Under the pieces are notes generated by a model that worked only from the letters and a program-made list of their open reading frames with translations, had not been told where the DNA came from and made no database searches. Below, one piece after another: positions 34,467 to 42,502 of a stretch of 64,000 bases of DNA (positions are counted from its first letter, which is position 1; every line of letters begins with the position of its first letter). Source of the stretch: Rhodococcus sp. 06-235-1A (GTDB taxonomy: Bacteria > Actinomycetota > Actinomycetes > Mycobacteriales > Mycobacteriaceae); assembly GCF_002258785.1 (NCBI RefSeq), contig NZ_NOYI01000012.1, positions 372,001 through 436,000 of the forward strand, written 5' to 3'. The position numbers and the translations under genes were made by a program.

Positions 34467-35582
34467 ATGACGACCGTCGAGAAGGTTCCGGCAACGTCCT
34501 ACCAACAGTTCATGCCTGCCGACCGTCCCGTGCAGTACCTCGCACCCGATGGGACGGGCGTGGACAGTGCCGCCCGCTACGCACACCCGTCGAACGAACG
34601 CCTGCTGGAGATGTACCGCTCGATGGTGCACGGTCGCCGATTCGACCAGCAGGCAACGGCATTGACCAAGCAGGGCCGGCTCGCGGTCTATCCCTCCTCG
34701 CGCGGACAAGAAGCCTGCCAGATTGCCGCCGCCCTGTGCCTGGGTGAGCAGGATTGGATGTTCCCCACGTACCGAGACTCGATGGCTCTCGCGGCGCGAG
34801 GCGTCGACCAGGTGGAGTTGCTCGGTATGCTCGCCGGCTACTGGCACTGCGGGTACGACCCGACCGCCTACAAGGTCGCACCTCAATGCACGCCCCTGGC
34901 AACACAATTGCTGCACGCGACCGGTTTCGCATATGCCGAGGCCAAGCAGGGCCGAGACACCATCGCACTCGCGTTCTGCGGAGACGGAGCGACCAGTGAG
35001 GGCGACTTCCACGAGGCCCTCAACTTCGCCGCCGTGTTCCGTGCCCCAGTCATCTTCCTGGTCCAGAACAACGGCTTCGCCATCAGCGTTCCACTCGCGC
35101 GTCAGACTGCAGCTCCGTCGTTGTCGCACAAAGGCGTCGGCTACGGAATCGGCAGCGAGCAGGTGGACGGCAATGACCCGATCGCAATGATGGCCGTGAT
35201 GGACGAGGCCGTGAAGTACGTCAGAGCAGGCAAGGGCCCTGTCGTCGTCGAGGCACATACCTACCGCATGGATGCGCACACCAATGCCGACGACGCCACT
35301 CGCTACCGCAAGGCAGACGAGGTCGAGGGATGGCTGGCCCGAGATCCGCTCTCGCGCCTCGATTCCTACCTCGAAGCCCAGGGTCTTCTCACCGACGAGC
35401 TCCGCGGGCAGATGACGGTATCCGCCGACGCCGACGCTGCGGCACTTCGCGCAGGCATGAACGTCGAGCAGGACGTCGACCCCGAGGATCTGTTCCGCTT
35501 CGTCTACTCCTCCCCCACCCCTGGCCTGACCGAACAACGCAATCAGGTCGCCGCCGAAATCGCTGCAGGAGAACTGTCATGA
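34467..35582 (+). CDS. bkdA: branched-chain 2-oxoacid dehydrogenase E1 alpha
   Basis: A 371-residue thiamine-diphosphate subunit. It decarboxylates the 2-oxoacids of valine, leucine and isoleucine and passes the acyl group to lipoyl-E2. The TPP motif runs from GDG (172-174) through EALNFAAVFRAPVIFLVQNN (to 202), and the phosphorylation-loop-like RMDAHTNADDATRYR near 270 is typical of E1 alpha. ATG at 34467 is preceded by AGGAG. Its stop overlaps the E1 beta start by 4 bp. Branched-chain rather than pyruvate specificity is inferred from the alpha/beta subunit layout, the Lrp neighbour and the bkd gene order. Confidence 0.87.
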   Translation: MTTVEKVPATSYQQFMPADRPVQYLAPDGTGVDSAARYAHPSNERLLEMYRSMVHGRRFDQQATALTKQGRLAVYPSSRGQEACQIAAALCLGEQDWMFPTYRDSMALAARGVDQVELLGMLAGYWHCGYDPTAYKVAPQCTPLATQLLHATGFAYAEAKQGRDTIALAFCGDGATSEGDFHEALNFAAVFRAPVIFLVQNNGFAISVPLARQTAAPSLSHKGVGYGIGSEQVDGNDPIAMMAVMDEAVKYVRAGKGPVVVEAHTYRMDAHTNADDATRYRKADEVEGWLARDPLSRLDSYLEAQGLLTDELRGQMTVSADADAAALRAGMNVEQDVDPEDLFRFVYSSPTPGLTEQRNQVAAEIAAGELS

Positions 35583-36583
35583 CCACGATGACCATGGCCG
35601 GAGCCCTCAACGCCGCTCTGCGCGACGCGTTGACCGAGGACGACAAGGTCGTCGTCTTCGGCGAGGACGTCGGCACGCTCGGTGGTGTCTTTCGCGTCAC
35701 CGACGGACTGACCCGAGACTTCGGTGACGATCGCTGCTTCGACACCCCGCTCGCGGAGTCGGGCATCGTAGGATTCGCGATCGGGATGGCGATGTCGGGC
35801 TACAAGCCCGTCGTCGAGATGCAGTTCGACGCCTTCGCCTACCCGGCATTCGAGCAGATCGTGTCCCACGTTGCCAAGCTGCGCAACAGAACTCGTGGAT
35901 CACTCACCGCGCCGATGGTCATTCGGATTCCGTTCGCCGGTGGTATCGGCGGCGTCGAGCACCACTGCGACTCGTCCGAGGCCTACTACGCCCACACTCC
36001 TGGCCTCAAGGTCGTCTCGCCGTCCACCGTCGCCGACGCCTACTCGCTGATGCGCGACGCCATCGCCGACCCCGATCCGGTGATCTTCCTCGAACCGAAG
36101 CGGCTGTACTTCTCCAAGGACGACATCGAGCTCACCAAGACCGAGCCGATCGGCACGGCCGTCGTGCGCCGTGCCGGTACCGACGTCACGCTTCTCGCGT
36201 ACGGCCCCACCGTGTCGGTGGCCACGCAGGCCGCAGAGTTCGCGGCCGAGGACGGCCGGAGCGTCGAGGTGATCGACCTGCGTTCGCTCAATCCGTTCGA
36301 CGACGCGACCGTTGCGGCCTCGGTACGTAAGACCGGACGCTGCATCGTGATTCAGGAAGCACAGGGCTTCTCCGGCGTCGCGGCGGAAATCGCGTCACGG
36401 GTATCCGAGCGCTGCTTCCATCACCTGCACGCTCCGGTACTTCGAGTGACCGGACTCGACATTCCCTACCCTGCACCGAAACTCGAGCACTTCCACCTGC
36501 CGTCCGCCGACCGCGTTCTCGATGCCATGGACCGACTGCAGTGGAACGATGCTCCCGACCTCAGCAAGGCGGTCACGGTATGA
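35579..36583 (+). CDS. bkdB: branched-chain 2-oxoacid dehydrogenase E1 beta
   Basis: A 334-residue transketolase-like beta subunit. Conserved blocks are VVVFGEDVGTLGGVFRVTDG, FDTPLAESGIVGFAIGMAMS, VEMQFDAFAYPAFEQIVSHV, the IRIPFAGGIGGVEHHCDSSE loop contacting TPP, and the C-terminal transketolase fold (EVIDLRSLNPFDDATVAASV). It forms the alpha2beta2 E1 with the preceding gene. ATG at 35579 (ATGA overlap); its stop in turn overlaps the E2 start by 4 bp. Confidence 0.9.
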   Translation: MTTMTMAGALNAALRDALTEDDKVVVFGEDVGTLGGVFRVTDGLTRDFGDDRCFDTPLAESGIVGFAIGMAMSGYKPVVEMQFDAFAYPAFEQIVSHVAKLRNRTRGSLTAPMVIRIPFAGGIGGVEHHCDSSEAYYAHTPGLKVVSPSTVADAYSLMRDAIADPDPVIFLEPKRLYFSKDDIELTKTEPIGTAVVRRAGTDVTLLAYGPTVSVATQAAEFAAEDGRSVEVIDLRSLNPFDDATVAASVRKTGRCIVIQEAQGFSGVAAEIASRVSERCFHHLHAPVLRVTGLDIPYPAPKLEHFHLPSADRVLDAMDRLQWNDAPDLSKAVTV

Positions 36584-37878
36584 GCATGCAGGTATTCCTG
36601 CTCCCCGATCTCGGTGAAGGACTGACCGAAGCCGAGATCGTGGAGTGGAAGGTCAAGCCCGGCGACACCGTCACCATCGATCAGGTTGTCGTCGAGGTCG
36701 AAACTGCAAAAGCGTCCGTCGAGGTGCCGTGTCCCTTCGAGGGTGTGGTCGGCGAACTGCACGCCGCCGAGGGCACTTCACTGGCCGTCGGCGCGCCGCT
36801 GATCAGCATCACCGGCGGTGCCGTCGCCGATACGCCTGCGGCCCACGAGCGTTACCGCGAAGAAGAGCGCGCCGGTTCGGGCAATGTGCTGATCGGCTAC
36901 GGCACGGGGCACGGTCCGACCAACCGTCGCAAACGGAGAGCGGCTGCGCCGCAGGTGAGCGGAAACTCGACCCAGGCTACGAATAGGAGCGGAGCCTGCG
37001 GAGCGACCAGCGAACAGAGCCGCTCACATGCACCGAAGGTGCTCTCCCCCATCGTTCGGGGCATGGCGTTGCAGGGTGGGCTCGATCTGACGTCTATCGG
37101 TACCGCCGGCGGCCACGGCGTGATCACCCGCGCGGACGTCGAGCGAGCCTTGGCCGGTTCGACCGTTGCTTCCTCGCCGGAGGGCGTCACGCGGATCCCG
37201 ATCACCGGTATCCGTAAGACCATCGCAGACAAACTCTCTCGCAGTCGCTCGGAGATACCCGAAGCGACCGTCTGGGTCGACGTCGACGCGACGGCTCTGC
37301 TGCAGGCCCGACGTGACCTCGACGCTTCCATCGACGGAGTCAAGGTGACGCTGTTGGCGGTGCTGGCCAAGCTGACGATGATCGCGCTGGCCAAGTTCCC
37401 GGAGCTCAACAGCACGGTCGACACCGCTGCAGGCGAGATCCTGCGTTACGAGAATGTCGGACTCGGCATTGCCGCGCAGACCGATCGCGGACTGATGGTT
37501 CCCGTTGTGCCGCAAGCCGACAAGGCCGATCTGAAGGAACTGTCCGAGCGGCTGGCCGAGTTGACCGAACTCGCACGGACCGGTTCTCTCCCTGCAGCTC
37601 GACTGAGCGGTGGAACCTTCACGCTGAACAACTACGGCGTGTTCGGGGTCGACGGCTCGGCCGCGATCATCAACCACCCCGAGGCCGCCATCTTGGGCAT
37701 CGGACGCATCATCGACCGCCCGTGGGTGGTCGACGGCCAATTGGCCGTCCGCAAGGTTGCGCAGCTGTCGTTGGCGTTCGATCACCGCGTGTGCGACGGC
37801 GGAGTGGCCGGCGGGTTCCTGCGCACTGTTGCCGATTTCGTCGAGAACCCCGTCGTGGCATTGGGTTCCGTCCGATGA
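36580..37878 (+). CDS. bkdC: branched-chain 2-oxoacid dehydrogenase E2 (acyltransferase) with repeat-encoded linker
   Basis: A 432-residue dihydrolipoamide acyltransferase. One lipoyl domain (1-80, lipoylated Lys44 in VEVETAKASVEVP), an E1/E3-binding domain (about 150-190, APKVLSPIVRGMALQGG), and the catalytic domain (about 200-432) with the active-site DHRVCDGG. Residues 120-150, between a basic RRKRRAAAPQ and the binding domain, are encoded by a 91-bp copy of a mosaic repeat (36938-37028) shared with the paaG-paaA intergenic region. That linker (STQATNRSGACGATSEQS region) is unlike the usual Ala/Pro-rich linker. ATGA overlaps at both ends. Confidence 0.9.
   Translation: MSMQVFLLPDLGEGLTEAEIVEWKVKPGDTVTIDQVVVEVETAKASVEVPCPFEGVVGELHAAEGTSLAVGAPLISITGGAVADTPAAHERYREEERAGSGNVLIGYGTGHGPTNRRKRRAAAPQVSGNSTQATNRSGACGATSEQSRSHAPKVLSPIVRGMALQGGLDLTSIGTAGGHGVITRADVERALAGSTVASSPEGVTRIPITGIRKTIADKLSRSRSEIPEATVWVDVDATALLQARRDLDASIDGVKVTLLAVLAKLTMIALAKFPELNSTVDTAAGEILRYENVGLGIAAQTDRGLMVPVVPQADKADLKELSERLAELTELARTGSLPAARLSGGTFTLNNYGVFGVDGSAAIINHPEAAILGIGRIIDRPWVVDGQLAVRKVAQLSLAFDHRVCDGGVAGGFLRTVADFVENPVVALGSVR
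36938..37028 (-). repeat. 91-bp mosaic repeat inside the bkdC coding frame
   Basis: Read on the minus strand, it shares its ends with the 91-bp element at 57888-57978: the first nine bases (TGTGAGCGG) and the last 24 or so, ending CTGCGGCG-AGCCGCTC. The interior holds two modules, the dispersed 23-mer (36986-37008) and a module AAACTCGACCC...GCTACGA (36963-36981), in swapped order relative to the other copy. It stays open in the E2 frame and encodes a linker. Confidence 0.7.
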
Positions 37879-39242
37879 GTGACGTCGACGTTCTCATCCT
37901 CGGTGGCGGATCAGGTGGGTACTCCTGCGCCCTACGCGCCGAGCAACTCGGCCTGACGGTCGCATTGGTCGAGGAGGACAAGCTCGGTGGCACCTGCCTG
38001 CACCGCGGATGTATCCCCACCAAGGCACTGCTGCACACCGCCGAGGTGGCCGACGCGGTGCGCAGTGCGGCGCATGTCGGCGTCACCGCATCGTTGACGG
38101 GCGTGGACATGCCTGCGGCACTGGGCTATCAGCGCACTGTGGTCGCCGGCCTGTACTCCGGACTGCAAGGGTTACTGAAGCGTCCAGGCATCGAGATCGT
38201 CTCCGGCCGGGGACAGGTGGTCGGTCCTCGTACCGTCGAGGTGAACGGTCGACGCATCACCGGTGCCTCGCTGGTGCTCGCGACCGGGTCGTATTCGCGC
38301 ACCATTCCGGGCATCGAGCTTGGACCTCGCGTTCTCACCAGCGACGACGCATTGGCGCTCGACCGAGTACCGGAGTCCGTCGTCGTACTGGGCGGCGGAG
38401 TCATCGGCATCGAATTCGCCAGCATCTGGGCCTCTTTCGGCGCCAAGGTCACCGTCGTCGAGGCCCTCGATCGCATCGTTCCCGGTGAGGACGAATGGTC
38501 TTCGAAGCAGCTGACCAAGGCATTGCGCAAACGCGGCATCGACATTCGTACCGGCACCAAGGTCGAGACAGTCACCGAGTCGTCCGACGACGTCGCGGTG
38601 GCGCTGTCCTCCGGCGACACCCTCTCGGCGGATCTCGTGCTCGTCTCCGTCGGACGCGGCCCCCGCACCGATGGCCTTGGTCTGGCCGAGCAGGGCATCG
38701 CCACCGAACGTGGCTTCGTCACTGTCGACAACAATCTGCTCACCACCGCGGCGAGCGTTTATGCCGTCGGCGACATCGTGGCGGGCTATCAGTTGGCTCA
38801 CCGCGGATTCCAGCACGGCATGTTCGTGGCCGAGCACTTTGCCGGACTCGCGCCGGCACGTATCGACGGCGATCTCGTTCCGCGCGTGACCTATTCACAT
38901 CCCGAGGTGGCGTCGGTCGGTCTCACCAAGAAGGCCGCGGAGCAGAAGTACGGCACCGTGACCTCGGTGGTCTACGACCTCGGCGGCAATGGCAAGAGCC
39001 GCATCCTGTCCACTGCCGGTGGAGTCAAAGTCATCCGAGCCCGCGACGACGGCCCGGTAGTCGGCGTCCACCTCGTCGGTGACCGGGTAGGCGAGCTGAT
39101 CGGCGAGGCACAACTCGCGGTTGCGTGGGAGGCCTTACCGTCGGAGGTCGGCAGTTTCGTGCATGCCCACCCCACGCAGGGCGAGGCACTCGGTGAGGCC
39201 ATGATGGCGTTGTCGGGACGGCCGTTGCACGCGCACAGCTGA
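37875..39242 (+). CDS. lpdA: dihydrolipoyl dehydrogenase (E3)
   Basis: A 455-residue flavoprotein disulfide reductase that reoxidises dihydrolipoamide with NAD. FAD-binding GGGSGGYSCALRAEQ (10-24), the redox pair in GGTCLHRGCIPTK (Cys41 and Cys46), NAD-binding VVLGGGVIGIEFASIW, the VYAVGDIVAGYQLAHRG block and the C-terminal VHAHPTQGEALGE with the catalytic His-Glu are present. ATG at 37875 overlaps the E2 stop. Last gene of the bkd operon. Confidence 0.93.
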   Translation: MSDVDVLILGGGSGGYSCALRAEQLGLTVALVEEDKLGGTCLHRGCIPTKALLHTAEVADAVRSAAHVGVTASLTGVDMPAALGYQRTVVAGLYSGLQGLLKRPGIEIVSGRGQVVGPRTVEVNGRRITGASLVLATGSYSRTIPGIELGPRVLTSDDALALDRVPESVVVLGGGVIGIEFASIWASFGAKVTVVEALDRIVPGEDEWSSKQLTKALRKRGIDIRTGTKVETVTESSDDVAVALSSGDTLSADLVLVSVGRGPRTDGLGLAEQGIATERGFVTVDNNLLTTAASVYAVGDIVAGYQLAHRGFQHGMFVAEHFAGLAPARIDGDLVPRVTYSHPEVASVGLTKKAAEQKYGTVTSVVYDLGGNGKSRILSTAGGVKVIRARDDGPVVGVHLVGDRVGELIGEAQLAVAWEALPSEVGSFVHAHPTQGEALGEAMMALSGRPLHAHS

Positions 39243-39892
39243 AAGATTTTCGAGTGGGTCGCACCACCGTTCCCGTTCGTTCTTGTAGACCAAGTTCCTC
39301 GCGCGACCGTCACCGCGCGGCTCGTACGAATGCGACCGAGTGCGGATCTGCTCGCGGCGGACGTGCGTCCGGTCGGCCAGGCTACGGCGGCGTGCGGCCG
39401 TCAGGGTGGCGCGGCAACCGCGTTCGTAGGTGGCACCAGCGACCATCGAGCGGCGCTGCAGCTCGATGGGTCGAGACAGTGCCGTTGGTCATCGACGGTC
39501 ACCACCGTCGACAAGTGACGGGACTAAAAGATGGCTCGGCGGGAGCGAGTGAGGAATCGACATGGAGGGCCTTCACTGGGAGGGTCGGCCAGCCCACAGC
39601 TCGATGACACCGACACCCGAGAAATGTTGTGGTGCAGCGCTGTTGCTGGATGGGCGCTCGACCGTGACCCTCATCGACGGTCGAACGCCCCCATAACCCA
39701 TGGTGGCTGTCTGGCGCTGTCATTGGTCACGGAGTGCGGGCTTTAAGCGTCGAAGCGCCTTGTGTTTCTCATGGAGATGACGACGCATCGGGGGTGCATG
39801 ACGGCACGTCCTCAACCTTCGATGTCGTCGATATCGTCTAGGGCGCGTGCGGTGACAGCTGCAAAACCGTCGTCTTCGTAGGTCGCGGCGCA
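39243..39892. other. 650-bp stretch without a convincing gene; carries a degenerate direct repeat
   Basis: Short open frames here match no family and have poor codon bias. The stretch holds one copy (39559-39686) of a degenerate repeat of about 130 bp whose partner lies at 42247-42373. A further similar palindrome (CATCGACGGTCACCACCGTCGAC region) is at 39490-39512. It may be the scar or edge of an inserted segment. Confidence 0.5.
39559..39686 (+). repeat. degenerate direct repeat, left copy
   Basis: It shares with 42247-42373, in the same order and at nearly the same spacing, three anchors: GACATGGAGGGCCTTC (39559), GTCGGCCAG (39584) and a 32-base block (39655-39686) matching the other copy except for one extra C. 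The 32-base block is itself an inverted repeat with TCGACCGT/ACGGTCGA arms. Confidence 0.6.
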
Positions 39893-39935
39893 CTGAAACG
39901 CCCTTCCGTAATCGCAATATGGAAGGGCGTTTCAG
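39893..39935. terminator. perfect 15-bp hairpin downstream of the DUF2690 gene
   Basis: CTGAAACGCCCTTCC (39893-39907) pairs with 39921-39935 around a 13-base loop. It lies 26 bp beyond the stop of the leftward DUF2690 gene. No T-run on either strand, so termination is inferred from stem strength and place. Confidence 0.6.
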
Positions 39936-39960
39936 TAAAGCTTCGATGACCGACGAGGGC

Positions 39961-40470
39961 CTATGACCAGGCGGTCTTCATTGGTCCTTCCAGGGCTCCG
40001 TAGATGAGACAGTCGCCAACGCCCGTGCACTGGAAGGTCATCTGACCCTGCACTTTATGAACCGGCGAGTAAATCATGGGGGTTACCCACGTGTTGTAGT
40101 CGGGATGGTCACGGTCGGAGTCACCGTTGACTCCGAAGCTGAACGACTGTGTGTAGCCAGTATCCTGAACCGCAGCCATCTCCAGCGGAATCATCGACAT
40201 CATGATCCCACGGTCGTATTTGACCCATCGCACCCAGTTCGTCTTGCACGTAGGTGACCAGCGAACATCCAGTCGTCCAACCTCGGTCTCTTCGAATACC
40301 GTCGTGTAGGCGTCCGCAGCACATCCCGACTCCGTGGGGTCTGCGCCCGAGCAGTAGTCCCCGTAACAGGTCACGGGGGCGGCGTTGGCCATAGTCGGCA
40401 GCGCCAGACTTGTCGAAATTGCTAGCGCAGCTAGGGCTGCTCCCGTCCAAGCTCTCGCAGTACGCGTCAT
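39961..40470 (-). CDS. secreted DUF2690 protein
   Basis: A 169-residue exported protein. Signal peptide TRTARAWTGAALAALAISTS with cleavage near ANAAP. The mature N-terminal half matches the DUF2690 pattern: VTCYGDYCSGADPTESGCAA, then DAYTTV and the VRWSPTCKTNWVRW block, with six or so cysteines. The C-terminal half (VNGDSDRDHPDYNTWVTPM, QMTFQCTGVGDCLIYGAL) is unassigned. Function unknown; DUF2690 domains are common in Streptomyces, often attached to HTH proteins. ATG at 40470 follows AAAGGG. Divergent from the long HTH protein at 40605. Confidence 0.82.
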   Translation of the reverse strand: MTRTARAWTGAALAALAISTSLALPTMANAAPVTCYGDYCSGADPTESGCAADAYTTVFEETEVGRLDVRWSPTCKTNWVRWVKYDRGIMMSMIPLEMAAVQDTGYTQSFSFGVNGDSDRDHPDYNTWVTPMIYSPVHKVQGQMTFQCTGVGDCLIYGALEGPMKTAWS

Positions 40471-40558
40471 GACGTCCCTTTCGCAGTCCTGGAAGTTCGA
40501 TCCCCTTCAACGTTAGATCTGAGTCGAACAATGTGCGAGTAAATTGAACTGTTTGAGA

Positions 40559-40572
40559 TACCTGTTCAGGTA
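40559..40572. promoter_or_regulatory. palindrome between DUF2690 and HTH genes, candidate operator
   Basis: TACCTG-TT-CAGGTA is a perfect palindrome (extended partly by GAGA/CCTC outside) lying 33 bp upstream of the HTH gene start and 89 bp from the divergent DUF2690 start. Fits autoregulation by the HTH protein. Positional inference only. Confidence 0.5.
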
Positions 40573-40604
40573 ACCTCAGTCGAAGTTCGGAAAGGGGCCA
40601 ACCA

Positions 40605-42140
40605 TTGGACGGTAGACAGGAAGCGGGTGCCCGAAAGCGGCGGCAGTCGGTCGATGCGATCGCAGAAGCGGCAGAAGCCTTGATTTTCGCAACCCTCAGA
40701 GAGGGTAGGGGCCTGTCCAGTCTCAGCCTCCGAGCGTTCGCGGCAGCTGCGAACCGATCGCCCTCGACGGTCTCAGCCGCGTTCGGTAGCACCGAGGCAA
40801 TTTTCGCGGAGGTAGCAACCCGGTTGAAAACAAAGGGCCAGGTAGTCCCGGAAGCTGTGCAAGTCCGGGCGCGCTCGCATGTCGAGCGTCAACTTCACAA
40901 TGCAGATCCCCGACGTGGTTGGCGTCTCCGACTTCAGAACACGCCTCCGTCGGATCTCAAGGGTCGGTTGGCCATCTACACGGCGGCCGCCGCGATGGAT
41001 CCGTTACGTCGAGCGGAGGCTGCATGCGCTTTGTCCGAGGCCTACTTGAACACCTCGGACGGGGCTAGTAATGCGCTTCTGTACGCCGAGGAGTGTTTGT
41101 TGCTATGCGAGGGCCGCGAGATGCCCGTCACGTTCATGCCGATCGCTATGGAGGCAGCCCGGCTCGCAGCAACGGCCTCGCGCTATCTGTCGAGAACCCA
41201 TCCATCCCAGGATTTACCTAATTTGGTGCGTGTAAGAGGGTTCAAGAACCAGGAAGCGGAGTTCGCATCAGCCATGCAGATGAGGGTTGCCGCTGCGATG
41301 GCAACCTTTCATTCCCGACGCGCAGACGCGCTCATCACAGGTAGTCGGTCGAACGAGCTGGCTGCGTTGAACGATGCGGTCGCGGCCCTGCGTGACTTGC
41401 GTTCACAGGGCCAAACCATTCCAGACGATTCCCTCGCGACGGTGGCCACAAGGGTCGAGTGCTACCGCCTCGCTTACCCGAACGATCCAGCCGGGTCGGA
41501 TCTGAACGCCGCGCGTGAATTACTGATGCACATGTTTCAGCGCGCTACACGTTCGACCACTCGGCGTGAGTTGGAGAGTTTGTTCAAAGTGACAAGGCAC
41601 GCAACAGAACTCGACGCTGTTGCGCCTCAGCCCACAGATTTGCTTCAGGCTTGGCGATACGGTGTTGTTGGGATGCTGGGGCTTGCCAAATACCTTCTTC
41701 ACCTTGCTGAGCATCCGAATGCGTTGGACCTGAGTGCTGTCCTGAAGGAGGGGAACTCAGGTACGCAGCAAGATCAGTTGCGTACTGGTGCTGCAACGAT
41801 CTTGTTGGACATCTGTAACAACACGACACGAAGAGGGTCCGCCGGCAAGCTCAGGTTGCAGGCGAAAGCGTTGCTTGATGAGCTACAGGCCGGTGGAGTT
41901 GAACCGGATTCGCACGAAAACCGCCGACCGGTAGGCTCTTTCGACAAAGCACTCAGCGAGATCGAGGCGCTTGTGGTAGCTCTACTTATCGGCGAGACGT
42001 TGGACCGTAAACAGATCGCGAAGCTTATACGGACATTGCAGCCAATCGTTACGTTTCTTTCAAGGCCGACCGGTGACGCTGCGGCGCATACAAAAAATGG
42101 TTGCGCAGAAAATCACACTGTGTCGTTCGGCCAGTTCTAA
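40605..42140 (+). CDS. long TetR-like HTH protein with a 430-residue helical domain
   Basis: A 511-residue protein. Residues 10-75 look like a TetR-type HTH: RRQSVDAIAEAAEALIFATL, then LRAFAAAANRSPSTVSAAFG and STEAIFAEVATRL. TetR regulators are usually about 190-230 residues; here the remaining 430 residues are alpha-helical with repeated A/L-rich pairs (SEAYLNTSDGASNALLYAEE, RLAATASRYL, ALNDAVAALRDL), suggestive of TPR-like helical hairpins. No domain recognised there. Start is a TTG, supported by GAAAGGGG eight bases upstream. The gene is less GC-rich than its neighbours and lies between direct repeats, suggesting acquisition. Confidence 0.75.
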   Translation: MDGRQEAGARKRRQSVDAIAEAAEALIFATLREGRGLSSLSLRAFAAAANRSPSTVSAAFGSTEAIFAEVATRLKTKGQVVPEAVQVRARSHVERQLHNADPRRGWRLRLQNTPPSDLKGRLAIYTAAAAMDPLRRAEAACALSEAYLNTSDGASNALLYAEECLLLCEGREMPVTFMPIAMEAARLAATASRYLSRTHPSQDLPNLVRVRGFKNQEAEFASAMQMRVAAAMATFHSRRADALITGSRSNELAALNDAVAALRDLRSQGQTIPDDSLATVATRVECYRLAYPNDPAGSDLNAARELLMHMFQRATRSTTRRELESLFKVTRHATELDAVAPQPTDLLQAWRYGVVGMLGLAKYLLHLAEHPNALDLSAVLKEGNSGTQQDQLRTGAATILLDICNNTTRRGSAGKLRLQAKALLDELQAGGVEPDSHENRRPVGSFDKALSEIEALVVALLIGETLDRKQIAKLIRTLQPIVTFLSRPTGDAAAHTKNGCAENHTVSFGQF

Positions 42141-42502
42141 CCCAGGTAAACGGATTGGTACGGCAGGAGCGGCTACGCAGGCCGCGAATACGCGGTCCCC
42201 TGTGCGCGACCGACGTGGGGAACGGGCAGAGAATCGAGGGAGTGCGGACATGAGGGCCTTCGTCGGTGTGAGCGCGTCGGCCAGGACACGGCCACCGGGA
42301 CGGACGCTGCTGAAAAGCGGTCGATGGGTTCTGACCACAGGACGCTCGACCGTGACCTCATCGACGGTCGAACACTCCAGCCAATTTAGCGTATGGAACA
42401 GACACGTCGCGGGTGTAGTCGCACTACCTGCTGCTGCGTCTCTAGAGGGGTGGAAGTCGTGCATGAGACCGCCGTGGACCGGCAGCATGGCGAGCATGGG
42501 CG
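42141..42502. other. 362-bp stretch without a convincing gene; carries the right copy of the direct repeat
   Basis: No reading frame here has family matches or good codon bias. It contains the right-hand degenerate repeat (42247-42373), and at its end the ATGGGCGATGTCATCGAG start whose frame looks like a lost N-terminus for the next gene. Confidence 0.5.
42247..42373 (+). repeat. degenerate direct repeat, right copy
   Basis: Partner of 39559-39686: GACATGAGGGCCTTC (42247), GTCGGCCAG (42276) and a 31-base block (42343-42373) that equals the left copy's 32-base block less one C. Together the copies enclose the DUF2690 and HTH genes (about 2.6 kb). Confidence 0.6.

Noticed and set aside
34467-39242. 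Pyruvate or acetoin dehydrogenase instead of branched-chain complex
   Set aside because: Separate E1 alpha and beta with an adjacent divergent Lrp regulator matches bkd order; actinobacterial pyruvate dehydrogenase normally uses a single-chain AceE. Not fully excluded without substrate data.
39254-39607. 117-codon plus-strand frame after lpdA
   Set aside because: Arg/Ser/Gly-rich, no ribosome site, and it crosses the degenerate direct repeat; treated as non-coding.
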